A stretch of 64,000 bases of DNA from an uncultured Erysipelotrichaceae bacterium (GCA_902766005.1 CACXCB010000101.1:1-64000); one strand, 5' to 3'; shown: positions 51,135-59,467, counted from the stretch's first letter. The notes: generated by a model not told the origin, from the sequence alone. Program-made: numbers and translations.

Positions 51135-51140
51135 TATAAT
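51135..51140 (+). promoter_or_regulatory. Extended -10 box 6 nt before the ATG at 51147 (predicted leaderless)
   Basis: TGATATAAT, then AAAGTT and ATG; no ribosome site. Confidence 0.6.
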
Positions 51141-51146
51141 AAAGTT

Positions 51147-51605
51147 ATGAAATCGCAGCGAATAAAAATCAGAAATCTTGATCAAGACGGGAAAAAAATG
51201 AAGACGATCCATGTGAAGCCGACACCGGCTTTGGCCATCATGCTTGTCATGGGGGTTGCTTTAATGGTCATGAAATCATATATGTTACTGGCTGGGCTGG
51301 CAATGGTACTTCTTGCCTTGTTTGCCTTAACGGTTATGCCGGACCGCAATCTTTGTTCCTTTTGTCCTGAGTATCTGGTTTTATACAACTGTAGGGATAA
51401 AGCGGAATGTATGGTGATCTATTGGGAGGATATCGTCAACTGGCAGTATGAATGGTCGCCGGTAGTCGACCGTTTTGCGGTAACACTGGTTGACGGGCAT
51501 ACGGAAATCCAGGAAGTCTATGCCAAAGGAAGAATACAGAGAGCGATGAATCACTATGCTCCCGGCAAAGAAAAAAAGAGTAAGATGAAACAGGCAGGTA
51601 AATGA
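51147..51605 (+). CDS. Membrane protein with cytoplasmic PH-like domain
   Basis: A 152-residue protein with two hydrophobic segments (about 27-44 and 47-64) separated by a tight turn, then a soluble part with CPEYLVLYNCRDKAECMVIYWEDIVNWQYEWSPVVDRFAVTLVDGHTEIQ, whose alternating strands recall PH-like/YcxB-type domains. Unnamed. Its stop overlaps the start of the ArsR gene (ATGATGA region), so the two are coupled, which may connect it to zinc response. Confidence 0.55.
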   Translation: MKSQRIKIRNLDQDGKKMKTIHVKPTPALAIMLVMGVALMVMKSYMLLAGLAMVLLALFALTVMPDRNLCSFCPEYLVLYNCRDKAECMVIYWEDIVNWQYEWSPVVDRFAVTLVDGHTEIQEVYAKGRIQRAMNHYAPGKEKKSKMKQAGK

Positions 51606-51934
51606 TGAAATTGATAGATCCGACAGCAGTAGAAGAATGCCGCAAAGCAATGGTTGCGGAAAAAGACTATGATGATATGAGTCTGATTTTTGACATGTTT
51701 TCCGACAGCACAAGATTGAAAATCATGAATGCCCTGTTTACCCATGAATTATGTGTAGGGGACCTTGCGGCATTGTTGGAAATGAGCACCAGTGCCATCA
51801 GCCATCAGCTTTCGTCTTTAAAGAAGACAAGGCTTGTGGCAACAAGAAAGATCGGCAAGCATGTCTATTATTCCATGGCTGACGAGCACATCAAAAATAT
51901 TTACAAGATGGCATATGAGCATATACAGGAATGA
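51602..51934 (+). CDS. ArsR/SmtB-family metal sensor, zinc type
   Basis: A 110-residue winged-helix repressor: DSTRLKIMNALFTHELCVGDLAALLEMSTSAISHQLSSLKKTRLVATRKIGKHVYYSM. The last helix, ADEHIKNIYKMAYEHIQE, carries a complete D-x-H-x10-H-x2-E pattern, the alpha-5 zinc site of SmtB and CzrA. ELCVGDL also matches the alpha-3 metal region, though only one of the CadC cysteines is kept. It should therefore derepress in excess zinc or cobalt. No efflux pump is adjacent. The start overlaps the previous gene. Confidence 0.85.
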   Translation: MMKLIDPTAVEECRKAMVAEKDYDDMSLIFDMFSDSTRLKIMNALFTHELCVGDLAALLEMSTSAISHQLSSLKKTRLVATRKIGKHVYYSMADEHIKNIYKMAYEHIQE

Positions 51935-52493
51935 TGTCAAAGTAGTTTCCATTGACTTTGAAACCGCAAATTTCAAGCCAGCCAGTGTCTGCTCGGTTGG
52001 CTTGTGCACCCTTGAAGACGGGGCGATAGAGGAAACATATTACAGTCTGATCAAGCCGGAAAGAAATGTCGGATGGTTTTCACGAAGAAACATTGAGATT
52101 CACGGCATAACGCAACAGGATGTGATGCATGCACCATCGTTTGAAAAGGTATATGCCGATATGCTGGATATCTTTGATCATGCAATCATTACGGCACATA
52201 ATGCAAGATTTGATATGGGCTGTTTGAAAGCCGCCTGTATCAATACAGGCAGAAAGATTCCGTATCTGGAATACTTTGATACCGTTGAGCTCAGCAGAAA
52301 AGTATTCCCGGGACTTGAACGGCACAGTCTGGATTGTGTATGTCATTATTTAAATGTCGAATTAAACCATCACAATGCCATGAGCGATGCCTATGGATGT
52401 CTGATGATTGTCGTACAGGCAATGAATCTGACGGGCATCTATGATGTACATGAGATGCTGAAGGCATGTAAAACAAAGATCTATACTCTGTAA
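51915..52493 (+). CDS. DnaQ-like 3'-5' exonuclease
   Basis: A 192-residue DEDDh exonuclease: motif I VVSIDFETAN (Asp-Glu), motif II AHNARFDMG near residue 95, motif III HNAMSDAYG with His and Asp near 160. Such proteins resemble the proofreading subunit of DNA polymerase III but stand alone. The ATG at 51915 overlaps the ArsR gene by 20 bases and lacks a ribosome site, so translation probably depends on coupling. The longer frame from 51834 is entirely inside arsR and is rejected. Confidence 0.82.
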   Translation: MSIYRNDVKVVSIDFETANFKPASVCSVGLCTLEDGAIEETYYSLIKPERNVGWFSRRNIEIHGITQQDVMHAPSFEKVYADMLDIFDHAIITAHNARFDMGCLKAACINTGRKIPYLEYFDTVELSRKVFPGLERHSLDCVCHYLNVELNHHNAMSDAYGCLMIVVQAMNLTGIYDVHEMLKACKTKIYTL

Positions 52494-52540
52494 ATTAATG
52501 CATGCATGTATGAAAAATTTTCAAAATATATTGAAATTTA

Positions 52541-52569
52541 TTTACAAAAAGACATTCATCCTTTATAAT
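52541..52569 (+). promoter_or_regulatory. Promoter of the pyrophosphatase-like gene
   Basis: TTTACA (52541-52546), 17 bases, TATAAT (52564-52569); followed by a leader with GGTGAGGT, i.e. an ordinary SD-led start. Confidence 0.7.
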
Positions 52570-52594
52570 GTGTGTGCTTTTTGGTGAGGTCAAC

Positions 52595-52987
52595 ATGTCA
52601 AATTATGAAAACAATGCCTATTTCTGGCAAAAGGTGGATACTTTATATTTATCCAGCGGATTTACCCTGACACGCAAAAAAGGGGACGTGCATCCTGTTT
52701 TTAAAAATCTGATTTATCCGACAGATTACGGTCATGCCAAGGATACACAGAGTGTCAGCGGCGAAGGTGTCTCTGTTTATGCAGGAAGCCTGAACAGATA
52801 TTCCATTACTGCTCTTGTGGTAGCTGCAGATATTCTATCCAAGGAACTGGATGTCAAGATTCTTGTAGGTTGCACAGAAGAAGAAGTAGATGATGTCCTG
52901 AGGTTTTTGAACCAGACGGACTATCAGAAGACTGTATTAATCCGCAGGGGCATGGAGATCCCATCTTGGGGTGTTACGGATATTTAA
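52595..52987 (+). CDS. Inorganic pyrophosphatase-like protein
   Basis: A 130-residue protein whose core IYPTDYGHAKDTQSVSGEGVSVYAGS resembles the Y-P-x-D-Y-G...GDG-x-x-D-V-x-V-G motif of family I pyrophosphatases, but the second and third catalytic Asp are not kept (GEGVSVYAGS in place of GDGDPLDV). It is also shorter. The fold is probably shared; activity on pyrophosphate is doubtful. Start at 52595 with GGTGAGGT. Confidence 0.6.
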   Translation: MSNYENNAYFWQKVDTLYLSSGFTLTRKKGDVHPVFKNLIYPTDYGHAKDTQSVSGEGVSVYAGSLNRYSITALVVAADILSKELDVKILVGCTEEEVDDVLRFLNQTDYQKTVLIRRGMEIPSWGVTDI

Positions 52988-53012
52988 AAAGGAAGCGTTG
53001 AGCTTCCTTTTA
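52987..53012. terminator. Bidirectional terminator
   Basis: AAAAGGAAGC-GTTGA-GCTTCCTTTT between converging genes. Confidence 0.8.
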
Positions 53013-53015
53013 TAA

Positions 53016-53876
53016 TCAATACGGTGATCCGCTGAAATTGATGTTGAAATCACTCTTGTCATGGTGATCGAGCAGTCTGCATGCCTTGAATATGGCCTTT
53101 CCGTAGAGCTCGGGAAATGATGCAGAGATTGTCTTTGTCTCATCAAAGATGAGCGGATATTTCTTATGATCCAGATTGATGATGGAGAAATCTGTTTTAT
53201 TCACCAGCATCATTCCGGATATACCATGAGGCATCTTGAACATTGTCTCCATGCGATGGATCAAATTGTATGTTGTCTGACGCGGAGCGATGAAATGCGT
53301 CCAGGATGAGATCTCCTGAATGGCTGTATAGACATCAATAACTTTCACATCAATGTTGAAGATTTTCTTCAGCATTTTAAAATACATCACGGAAAGTTTC
53401 TTACGGTCGTTATGGGAGACATGGATATCTTTATAGACATCATAAGAAGAGATCTTTCTTCCTCTCTGGTTTAACAGCCATACATCGATAGCACCTTCGG
53501 AAGTGACATGGATCACGCCTTCATTGTCACCGGTCTCCAGAGACTTGCTTCTGGCATAGGCAAAGATCAAAGGGTGTGCTTGTGAATCTAATGCATAGTG
53601 GCAAAGATAACCGAGATAATAACTGAACAGGTCCCTGTCATTTGCGGAATATTCCTCAAAGAACTGAATGACATCCCAAATCTTTTCTTCATGAAGCATG
53701 TCTCCGTATTTCTTTAATGATCCGGGAAGGACGGAAGCCCTGTGAAAAAACAACATGTCTGGTCCTTGCGAACCTAAATAGAACATATGTTTGTTTGTGA
53801 TTTCGTTCTGAATCTGTTGCGGAAGTCTTTCATAAACTTCCTTGGCAAAAATCACATGGGTAGTAGCAGCAGGCAT
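53016..53876 (-). CDS. Zinc-dependent phospholipase C family protein
   Basis: A 286-residue protein with the P1 nuclease/phospholipase C helical fold: MPAATTHVIFAKEV (N-terminal metal His), GSQGPDMLFFHR, and GYLCHYALDSQAHPL (two His, one Asp) reproduce the metal ligands of the bacterial PLC-like family. No signal peptide, so unlike toxin phospholipases it is intracellular. Many Bacillota carry such proteins; substrate unknown. AGGATGAAG site. Confidence 0.82.
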   Translation of the reverse strand: MPAATTHVIFAKEVYERLPQQIQNEITNKHMFYLGSQGPDMLFFHRASVLPGSLKKYGDMLHEEKIWDVIQFFEEYSANDRDLFSYYLGYLCHYALDSQAHPLIFAYARSKSLETGDNEGVIHVTSEGAIDVWLLNQRGRKISSYDVYKDIHVSHNDRKKLSVMYFKMLKKIFNIDVKVIDVYTAIQEISSWTHFIAPRQTTYNLIHRMETMFKMPHGISGMMLVNKTDFSIINLDHKKYPLIFDETKTISASFPELYGKAIFKACRLLDHHDKSDFNINFSGSPY

Positions 53877-53894
53877 ATCTTCATCCTATCCAAA

Positions 53895-55133
53895 TCAGGC
53901 CTGAACCTGATCTATAATCTCTTTCATCTTTTGTGCAAGGCCGTAGACCTTGTTGACGGGGAGGGAACAAACTGCGACACGAATGCCGAGATTTACCTGG
54001 ATTGTGTAAATGTGCTCGTCCATGAGTGCTGCATGTACTTTATCGCGCATTTCATTGTCCTTCATGACAAGGGTGACAAAGAATCCTTCTTTGTATGGAT
54101 AGGTTTCCAGACCGCATTCCTGTGCCTCTTTTAAGAAGAGGGCGGAACGCTTTTTCATTAAGTCAATATATCCCTGTTTCTCTTTTAAGAAGGCATCCTT
54201 GTTTTCATTGACAACCCATGTGAAGTTTTCCATGGCGGCATTGGGAATATTGGACCAGGTTGCTCTGGCTTTTTTCTCCATGACGATTTCAACATCATCC
54301 ACTTTTTCAGGATCTTTGCCTAAGACAATTGCCGCTCCGCAACGCAAGCCGTAGGAAGTGACGGTCTTGGAACAGCTGAAGGCGACACAGATCAAGACAT
54401 TGTCAGTGATATCATTGAAGGTATTCATGTAGCTTCTGGAAGCAGCCAGGTCGTTGGAATAATCAATATAAGCGATGTCATCAATGACGATGCATGGATG
54501 TGTCTTTGAACATTCATTCAGGAAAGCAATGAGATCTTTCCATTCTTCCACGGTCATGGAATAGCCTGTCGGATTATGGCATGGATCATTGATGGCGATG
54601 ACGACTCTTTCCTGCTTCTTCATCATTTCCGATACTTTTTCTTTCAGTCCTTTTAAATCAAAGGCATCACCGTCAAACATATTGTAACTGGTAGAGTTGA
54701 TGCCATTTTCCTGTGCCATTAAGGCATAGCTTTCCCACCCTATATTTGGATATAACAATGTTTCTCCGGCATCGAGGAATGTTGTGATGGCAGTGGATAC
54801 TGCACCGCTTCCACCGGGCGTTGCGATAACGCTGCTGTTCAAATGCAAGTCTGCACCCTGGGTGGCCCATTCATATACTGATTTGCGGAAGGAAGGGTTG
54901 CCTGTAAAACTGGAGGCATAAGCTGCCTTCACACGGTGATCGATATTGTCATAATGATTGAATACGCTATCGTATGCGACAAGTTTGCCGTCTTCGTCAA
55001 AAAGCGATCCGAGGGTTGCGTCTGTAGCGATGTCAGGTCCATTCTCGGCAATGTCTTTTCTTGCCTTAGCAACAATGCCGAAAACGGTGTCTGCATAGCG
55101 GGATAGGTTTGCGCTGTTCTTTGTGAATTTCAT
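53895..55133 (-). CDS. PLP-dependent class I/II aminotransferase (aromatic-type)
   Basis: A 412-residue fold type I aminotransferase. Visible: TPGGSGAVSTAITTFLDAGETLLYPNIGWESY (cofactor phosphate region), NDPCHNPTGYSM (Asn), IVIDDIAYIDYS (Asp to PLP nitrogen), AFSCSKTVTSYGLRCGAAI (PLP Lys in SCSK) and the C-terminal LGIRVAVCS with Arg for the substrate carboxylate. The pattern is closest to aspartate/aromatic aminotransferases. AGGAGAT site; downstream of yggS by 9 bases, so the two PLP proteins form one operon. Confidence 0.88.
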   Translation of the reverse strand: MKFTKNSANLSRYADTVFGIVAKARKDIAENGPDIATDATLGSLFDEDGKLVAYDSVFNHYDNIDHRVKAAYASSFTGNPSFRKSVYEWATQGADLHLNSSVIATPGGSGAVSTAITTFLDAGETLLYPNIGWESYALMAQENGINSTSYNMFDGDAFDLKGLKEKVSEMMKKQERVVIAINDPCHNPTGYSMTVEEWKDLIAFLNECSKTHPCIVIDDIAYIDYSNDLAASRSYMNTFNDITDNVLICVAFSCSKTVTSYGLRCGAAIVLGKDPEKVDDVEIVMEKKARATWSNIPNAAMENFTWVVNENKDAFLKEKQGYIDLMKKRSALFLKEAQECGLETYPYKEGFFVTLVMKDNEMRDKVHAALMDEHIYTIQVNLGIRVAVCSLPVNKVYGLAQKMKEIIDQVQA

Positions 55134-55142
55134 AAGTATCTC

Positions 55143-55787
55143 CTATTCTGTAAATAAATATGTCCCGATACGGACCATATTGCTGCCATGGGAAAGGGCG
55201 ATCGGATAATCATCGCTCATGCCCATTGACAGGATGCGGATATCTTCCTCAGGGAATGCCTCCCTGATTTGATGAAACAGCCGGCTTGCTTCTTCGAATA
55301 CGGAAGCGATTTTTTCTTTGTCTTCGGTATGGGGTCCCATGACCATGATGCCTTTGATATGAATGTGTTTAAGATCAAGACATTGGGTGATAAAGGGAAT
55401 AGCCTCCTCTTTGGCAAGACCTGTTTTATTCAGATCATCTTCAGCCAGATGAAATTCCACAAGGACATCAACCTGTTTATCGATCTTATTTGCTTCTTTT
55501 TCAATAACCTGTGCCAGAGCTATGTTGTCAAGGGACTGGATCATAGAAACATAGGGAAGAATGTCCTTGACTTTGTTTCTCTGAAGGTGGCCGATGAAAT
55601 GCCATTGAATATCATGCGGCAGCTGCTTAGCTTTCTCAACAAGCTCCTTTGCATGGTTTTCTCCGAATATTCTTTCTTCTGCCTCATAATAGGACATAAT
55701 TTCCTCTAAAGATCTCTTCTTGGAGACAATGCAGAGCGATGCGCCATGGAGCTGTGACTTTACTTTATCGTAATGTGATTTAATCAT
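55143..55787 (-). CDS. YggS-family pyridoxal phosphate homeostasis protein
   Basis: A 214-residue PLP-binding protein without catalytic activity that buffers PLP. Typical blocks: IVSKKRSLEEIMSYY (PLP Lys), FGENHAKELVEK, IQWHFIGHLQRNKVKDIL, IQSLD, VLVEFHLAEDDLNKTGL, and LSMGMSDDYPIALSHGSNMVRIGTYLF. First gene in an operon with an aminotransferase. No ribosome site: TGGTATAAT ends six bases before the ATG. Confidence 0.93.
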   Translation of the reverse strand: MIKSHYDKVKSQLHGASLCIVSKKRSLEEIMSYYEAEERIFGENHAKELVEKAKQLPHDIQWHFIGHLQRNKVKDILPYVSMIQSLDNIALAQVIEKEANKIDKQVDVLVEFHLAEDDLNKTGLAKEEAIPFITQCLDLKHIHIKGIMVMGPHTEDKEKIASVFEEASRLFHQIREAFPEEDIRILSMGMSDDYPIALSHGSNMVRIGTYLFTE

Positions 55788-55793
55788 GGGTAG

Positions 55794-55799
55794 ATTATA
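55794..55799 (-). promoter_or_regulatory. Extended -10 box 6 nt before the yggS ATG (predicted leaderless)
   Basis: Minus strand TGGTATAAT, then CTACCC and ATG at 55787. Confidence 0.6.
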
Positions 55800-55816
55800 C
55801 CACCATGTGTGTAATG

Positions 55817-55841
55817 AAAAAAGAAAGTTTTCACTTTCTTT
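55817..55841 (-). terminator. Terminator of folT
   Basis: Minus strand AAAGAAAGT-GAAA-ACTTTCTTT followed by T3. Confidence 0.7.
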
Positions 55842-55851
55842 CAGAGTATTT

Positions 55852-56418
55852 TCATTTGATTTTCAACGGAATCTCCTGTTTCTTCACAAGTTTCCTCTGC
55901 CACAGGATCGGCAGAATCAGATTGAATACCGCAACAAGTATGATGACTTCAATCGGTAACAGGATCGTATTTTTAACCAGACTTTTTGTCAGATAGTAAA
56001 TATATCCCTTACTGTAAAGAACACTCGAATAATAGGAGCCTAAAAGAACATTCACAAAGTAGTTCACGACAAACTTGGCACCGCACAGCCGCAGGACGGT
56101 AATCTTTCGCTCGTAAAGAAACAGGGCATAGATTAAAGAACCGAGCATTGTGTTCAGCGTATATCCGGGAAAGAAAGGACCCGTAGGATGGATCATATAA
56201 CCGACGATATCGGTGATAAAACCGGAGACGGTTGCTGTTACCGGCCCGAGAATGCTGGCTTCCACGGCAGTGGCAATGAAGGTGAAGATGATATTCAGGT
56301 TTTCACCTACAGGGATGCGGATGTAAGAAAGAACGACTTTTAAGGCGATGAACATGGCACAGATTGCCATGAACTTGATGTTTTTCATCTTCAGGGCAGA
56401 TGAGTGAAAACGATTCAT
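55852..56418 (-). CDS. folT: Folate ECF transporter substrate-binding component FolT
   Basis: A 188-residue membrane protein with six helices, the S component that binds folate for an energy-coupling factor transporter. Family-like segments: ALKVVLSYIRIPVGENLNIIFTFIATAVEASILGPVTATVSGFITDIVGYMIHPTGPFFPGYTLNTMLGSLIYALFLY, including the AxxxA-type contact surface for EcfT in helix 1. The EcfA/A'/T genes are not in this window. Expression is controlled by a THF riboswitch whose expression platform holds the ribosome site. Confidence 0.92.
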   Translation of the reverse strand: MNRFHSSALKMKNIKFMAICAMFIALKVVLSYIRIPVGENLNIIFTFIATAVEASILGPVTATVSGFITDIVGYMIHPTGPFFPGYTLNTMLGSLIYALFLYERKITVLRLCGAKFVVNYFVNVLLGSYYSSVLYSKGYIYYLTKSLVKNTILLPIEVIILVAVFNLILPILWQRKLVKKQEIPLKIK

Positions 56419-56426
56419 ATATAAAA

Positions 56427-56455
56427 ACCTCCTTTCTCCATCAGTGAAAGGAGGT
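56427..56455 (-). promoter_or_regulatory. SD-sequestering hairpin / terminator of the folT riboswitch
   Basis: Minus strand ACCTCCTTTC-ACTGATGGA-GAAAGGAGGT followed by TTTTTAT. The 3' arm is the folT ribosome site (AAAGGAGG), so one hairpin could both end transcription and hide the SD. Confidence 0.75.
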
Positions 56456-56473
56456 CATCAATTCACATAATGG

Positions 56474-56553
56474 GATATTGGCCGATCCAACCGCAAGCAG
56501 TGCTTTTCGTCCGCAGGATCCCAAACCTGCAGCACTTAACGCCGATCGGCAAT
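56474..56553 (-). ncRNA. Tetrahydrofolate (THF) riboswitch upstream of folT
   Basis: On the minus strand, P1 is formed by TTGCCGAT and ATCGGCCAA; the core GGCGTTAAGTG, TTTGGGATCC and GGACGAAAAGCACTGC segments follow the class I THF aptamer order. THF binding should lower folT expression. Confidence 0.85.
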
Positions 56554-56556
56554 TCA

Positions 56557-56584
56557 ACAATATCATAGAAATACATTCTGTCAA
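56557..56584 (-). promoter_or_regulatory. Promoter of folT
   Basis: Minus strand TTGACA (56584-56579), 16 bases, TATTGT (56562-56557), just before the aptamer. Confidence 0.7.
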
Positions 56585-56598
56585 TAGAAATAATGTGG

Positions 56599-56604
56599 TA
56601 AAAT
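56599..56604 (+). promoter_or_regulatory. Extended -10 box 7 nt before the yrrN-like ATG (predicted leaderless)
   Basis: TGGTAAAAT, then ACCATTC and ATG at 56612. Confidence 0.6.
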
Positions 56605-56611
56605 ACCATTC

Positions 56612-57472
56612 ATGAACAGATTCGCAATTACATTGGAAAATAAAGAAGATATTGGCTATTACGCAAAGAACGGTGTTGATGAGCTGATTGTTTATCTGAA
56701 AGGATATTGTTTCAGCGGCCTGAAACAGTTTGTTACGGAAGATGTTTTGGCTATCATTGGCGATGCAAGAGCATATGGCATGGATGTATCTGTATCCATG
56801 AACCGCTTGTTTTTTCCCGCTGAAACAAAGAAAGCAGCTGAAATCATGGCAAAGATCATTTGTGCAGGTGCATATGTGCAGTTTAGCGATCCTGCCTTAT
56901 TGAGACATGCCTTACAGAACGGATTGGCAGCAGGGATGATCTATCAGCCGGAAATGCTTGTCACAAACCGCTATGATGCGGATAACTGGCTGGATACAGG
57001 CATTCACAGTGTTGTGGTTTCACCGTTATTAACGGCAGAGGAGATCAGGGATATTGCGATGCATGTTTCCCATACAAGGCTGCAGATTCACGGCCACAGC
57101 CTGATGTCCATGTCAGGCAGAAAGCTGTTGCATGCTTTCACCAGGGAAACCGGCATTCCCGCTGAAAAAGACCTGTATCTGCAGGAGGAAAAACGGGATG
57201 GAAAAATGCCTGTATTTGAAGATCAAAACGGGACATATATTTATACGGATTATGTACTGCATTCTTTTATGCATATGCCATATCTGAAAGATGTGGAAAC
57301 ATTGGAGATCAGCACCTTGGGCATGGACAGGGAAGAAGCTGTTTTTGCAATGCAGCTGTATCGCAAAATACAGAATGGCATGGATGGACAGGAAGTTTTG
57401 GAGTTATACCGCAACAGATATCCCGAGACGGTATTGTTCAGTGGCTATTATGATGAAAAGACAATCAGGTGA
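56612..57472 (+). CDS. yrrN: YrrN-like U32 family protein (tRNA U34 hydroxylation)
   Basis: A 286-residue U32-family relative matching the first of the paired U32 proteins YrrN/YrrO (TrhP1/TrhP2 in B. subtilis), needed for prephenate-dependent 5-hydroxyuridine at tRNA wobble position 34. Features: GVDELIVYLKGYCFSGLKQF at the N-terminus, and LQIHGHSLMSMSGRKLLHAF in place of the Cys-rich region of YrrO, so it probably lacks its own Fe-S cluster. Start codon directly follows a -10 box. yrrO begins 4 bases after its stop. Confidence 0.8.
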   Translation: MNRFAITLENKEDIGYYAKNGVDELIVYLKGYCFSGLKQFVTEDVLAIIGDARAYGMDVSVSMNRLFFPAETKKAAEIMAKIICAGAYVQFSDPALLRHALQNGLAAGMIYQPEMLVTNRYDADNWLDTGIHSVVVSPLLTAEEIRDIAMHVSHTRLQIHGHSLMSMSGRKLLHAFTRETGIPAEKDLYLQEEKRDGKMPVFEDQNGTYIYTDYVLHSFMHMPYLKDVETLEISTLGMDREEAVFAMQLYRKIQNGMDGQEVLELYRNRYPETVLFSGYYDEKTIR

Positions 57473-57475
57473 TTT

Positions 57476-58681
57476 ATGAAGAAAGTGGAGTTGTTGTCAC
57501 CGGCAGGTGACTTGAAAAGATGCATTACTGCCATTAACTATGGTGCAGATGCGGTATATATCGGCGGAAAGTCTTTTTCGCTACGCTCCAGAGCCTCCAA
57601 TTTTACCATGGATGACATCAGGGAGGCCTGTGCCTATGCGGAAAAGAAAAATGCGCATATCCATGTGACCGTCAATATGATTCCTCATGATGAAGACTTG
57701 ATTGGGCTGCAGGAATACCTGCAACAGCTCGAAGATGCAGGTGTAAAAGCGATCATTGTCGCTTCTCCCTATATCATGAAGCTGGCAAAATCATGCACCT
57801 CAAAACTGGAAGTACACTGTTCCACCCAGATGTCTGTCACCAATGCGGAGGCTGCAAAATTTCTGCATGAGCAATACGGCATAGACAGGGTTGTGCTGGC
57901 GAGGGAATGCAGTTTGAAAGATGTCAGAGAGATTACCGCTTCCTGCCCGATTGAAACAGAGAGTTTCATTCATGGCGGAATGTGTGTCAACTTTTCAGGC
58001 AGATGCACGCTCAGTAACCGCATGACTTTCAGAGATGCCAACAGAGGCGGATGTGCCCAATCCTGCAGGTGGAGCTATCGTCTCTATGAGGGAAAGGATG
58101 AAATCAGCAAAGATCTTCTGTTTACGATGGGTTCAAAGGATCTTTGTGCGGTTCGGTATATTTACGATCTGATGAAAGCCGGTGTAAGCTCCTTCAAGAT
58201 TGAAGGCAGAATGAAGACGGAATACTATGTGGCTTCTGTCGTAAAAGCATACAGAAATCTGATTGATGAAATATATGATCATAACGGTCCACTATCGGAA
58301 GAGCGCATGGCATATCATGCAAAGCAGGTTATGCGTGCTGCAAACAGGGAAGTCTGGCCGGGCTTTTATCAGGGCTCGGATGACAGCTCCCTGATTTATC
58401 ACAACAACACTGATGCTTTTGTCAGTCATGATTTCTTAGGAACGGTAAAGGAATATGACCAAGAAAGAAATGTTGCGGTGATCGAAAGCAGAAATGTCTT
58501 TCAAGTCGGGGATATGGTGGAATTTCTGTCTCCTAGCTCATCCGATCAGCCTTTTAAGATTCAAAGCATAAAGAACCAGAACAATGCATACATCGATTCC
58601 ATCCGCAATCCCATGTCCTTGGTGGAAATCCCTGTTTCTTTTGCGGTAGAGAAGGAAGATATTCTGAGGAAAGCATTATGA
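57476..58681 (+). CDS. yrrO: YrrO-like U32 family protein (tRNA U34 hydroxylation)
   Basis: A 401-residue U32 protein. LLSPAGDLKRCITAINYGADAVYIGGKSFSLRSRASNF is the family N-terminus; RVVLARECSLKDVREI and ESFIHGGMCVNFSGRCTLSNRMTFRDANRGGCAQSCRWSY (about 160-200) hold the cysteines for an Fe-S cluster. Together with YrrN it forms ho5U34 in tRNA. Its stop overlaps the next methyltransferase start by 4 bases, giving a three-gene RNA modification operon. Confidence 0.9.
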   Translation: MKKVELLSPAGDLKRCITAINYGADAVYIGGKSFSLRSRASNFTMDDIREACAYAEKKNAHIHVTVNMIPHDEDLIGLQEYLQQLEDAGVKAIIVASPYIMKLAKSCTSKLEVHCSTQMSVTNAEAAKFLHEQYGIDRVVLARECSLKDVREITASCPIETESFIHGGMCVNFSGRCTLSNRMTFRDANRGGCAQSCRWSYRLYEGKDEISKDLLFTMGSKDLCAVRYIYDLMKAGVSSFKIEGRMKTEYYVASVVKAYRNLIDEIYDHNGPLSEERMAYHAKQVMRAANREVWPGFYQGSDDSSLIYHNNTDAFVSHDFLGTVKEYDQERNVAVIESRNVFQVGDMVEFLSPSSSDQPFKIQSIKNQNNAYIDSIRNPMSLVEIPVSFAVEKEDILRKAL

Positions 58682-59400
58682 TTATTGAAGGAAACATCAG
58701 CGTCAAAGCAGCCATTCTCGGCGGTAAAAGAGAGATTCAGAAGCTCTTTGTGGATGAAAAGAAAAAAGACCGCGATCTTTCCTTTATCATCCATCAGGCA
58801 ATGAATCAGCAGATTCCTGTTGAAAAAATCAGAAGGGAAGCTATTGACAATATTGCTCAGGGCAGAACCCATGGAGGATGTATTGCCATTTGCAAACCAA
58901 GAAGGCTTGATGCTTTGGAAGATGTTTTACAGAAACAAAATGCCTTTTTGTTTCTTGTAGAAGGGGTTGAAGATCCGTTTAATCTGGGATATATCATACG
59001 TTCCCTGTATGCGGCAGGCTGTGATGGCCTTCTGTTAAGAAAAAGAGACTGGAAAGACAGTGAGAGTGTCATATTGAAATCGAGTGCCGGCGCATTGGAT
59101 TATATGCGTATTATTATGAATGATGATCTGGGCGAAACGGTTAAGACATGCAGGGAAAATGGTTTTACGTGCTATGCTGCCATGCGCAAGGATGCCGTTT
59201 CCTATTTTGATGTCCGTTATCAGGGAAAATGCCTGATTGCGGTAGGCGGGGAAATGCGCGGCCTTTCCAAAGGGGTGCTGACACAGATGGACCACAATAT
59301 CTTCATCCCTTATGCAAATGATTTCCGCAACGCCCTGAATGCTGCTTCTGCCTGTACGGCAATCGGTTTTGAAATCTTCCGTCAAAGACAAACTTTATAA
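58678..59400 (+). CDS. TrmH/SpoU family RNA 2'-O-methyltransferase
   Basis: A 240-residue SPOUT enzyme with a trefoil knot. Motif 1 is VEGVEDPFNLGYIIRSLYAAGCDGL (about 91-115), motif 2 LIAVGGEMRGLS, motif 3 IPYANDFRNALNAASACTAIGFEI. An N-terminal substrate-binding domain is present (residues 1-75). Targets rRNA or tRNA 2'-OH; the exact site is unknown. ATGA overlap with yrrO. A second SpoU gene lies 1.7 kb downstream. Confidence 0.87.
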   Translation: MIIEGNISVKAAILGGKREIQKLFVDEKKKDRDLSFIIHQAMNQQIPVEKIRREAIDNIAQGRTHGGCIAICKPRRLDALEDVLQKQNAFLFLVEGVEDPFNLGYIIRSLYAAGCDGLLLRKRDWKDSESVILKSSAGALDYMRIIMNDDLGETVKTCRENGFTCYAAMRKDAVSYFDVRYQGKCLIAVGGEMRGLSKGVLTQMDHNIFIPYANDFRNALNAASACTAIGFEIFRQRQTL

Positions 59401-59404
59401 AACT

Positions 59405-59426
59405 GGCGCTTCAAGCGCTTTTTCTT
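59405..59426 (+). terminator. Terminator of the yrrNO-SpoU operon
   Basis: GGCGCTT-C-AAGCGCT stem with TTTTTC. Confidence 0.6.
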
Positions 59427-59467
59427 ATGTTATAATTGTCACAAGAGAAATAAGGAGATTTTCTAAT

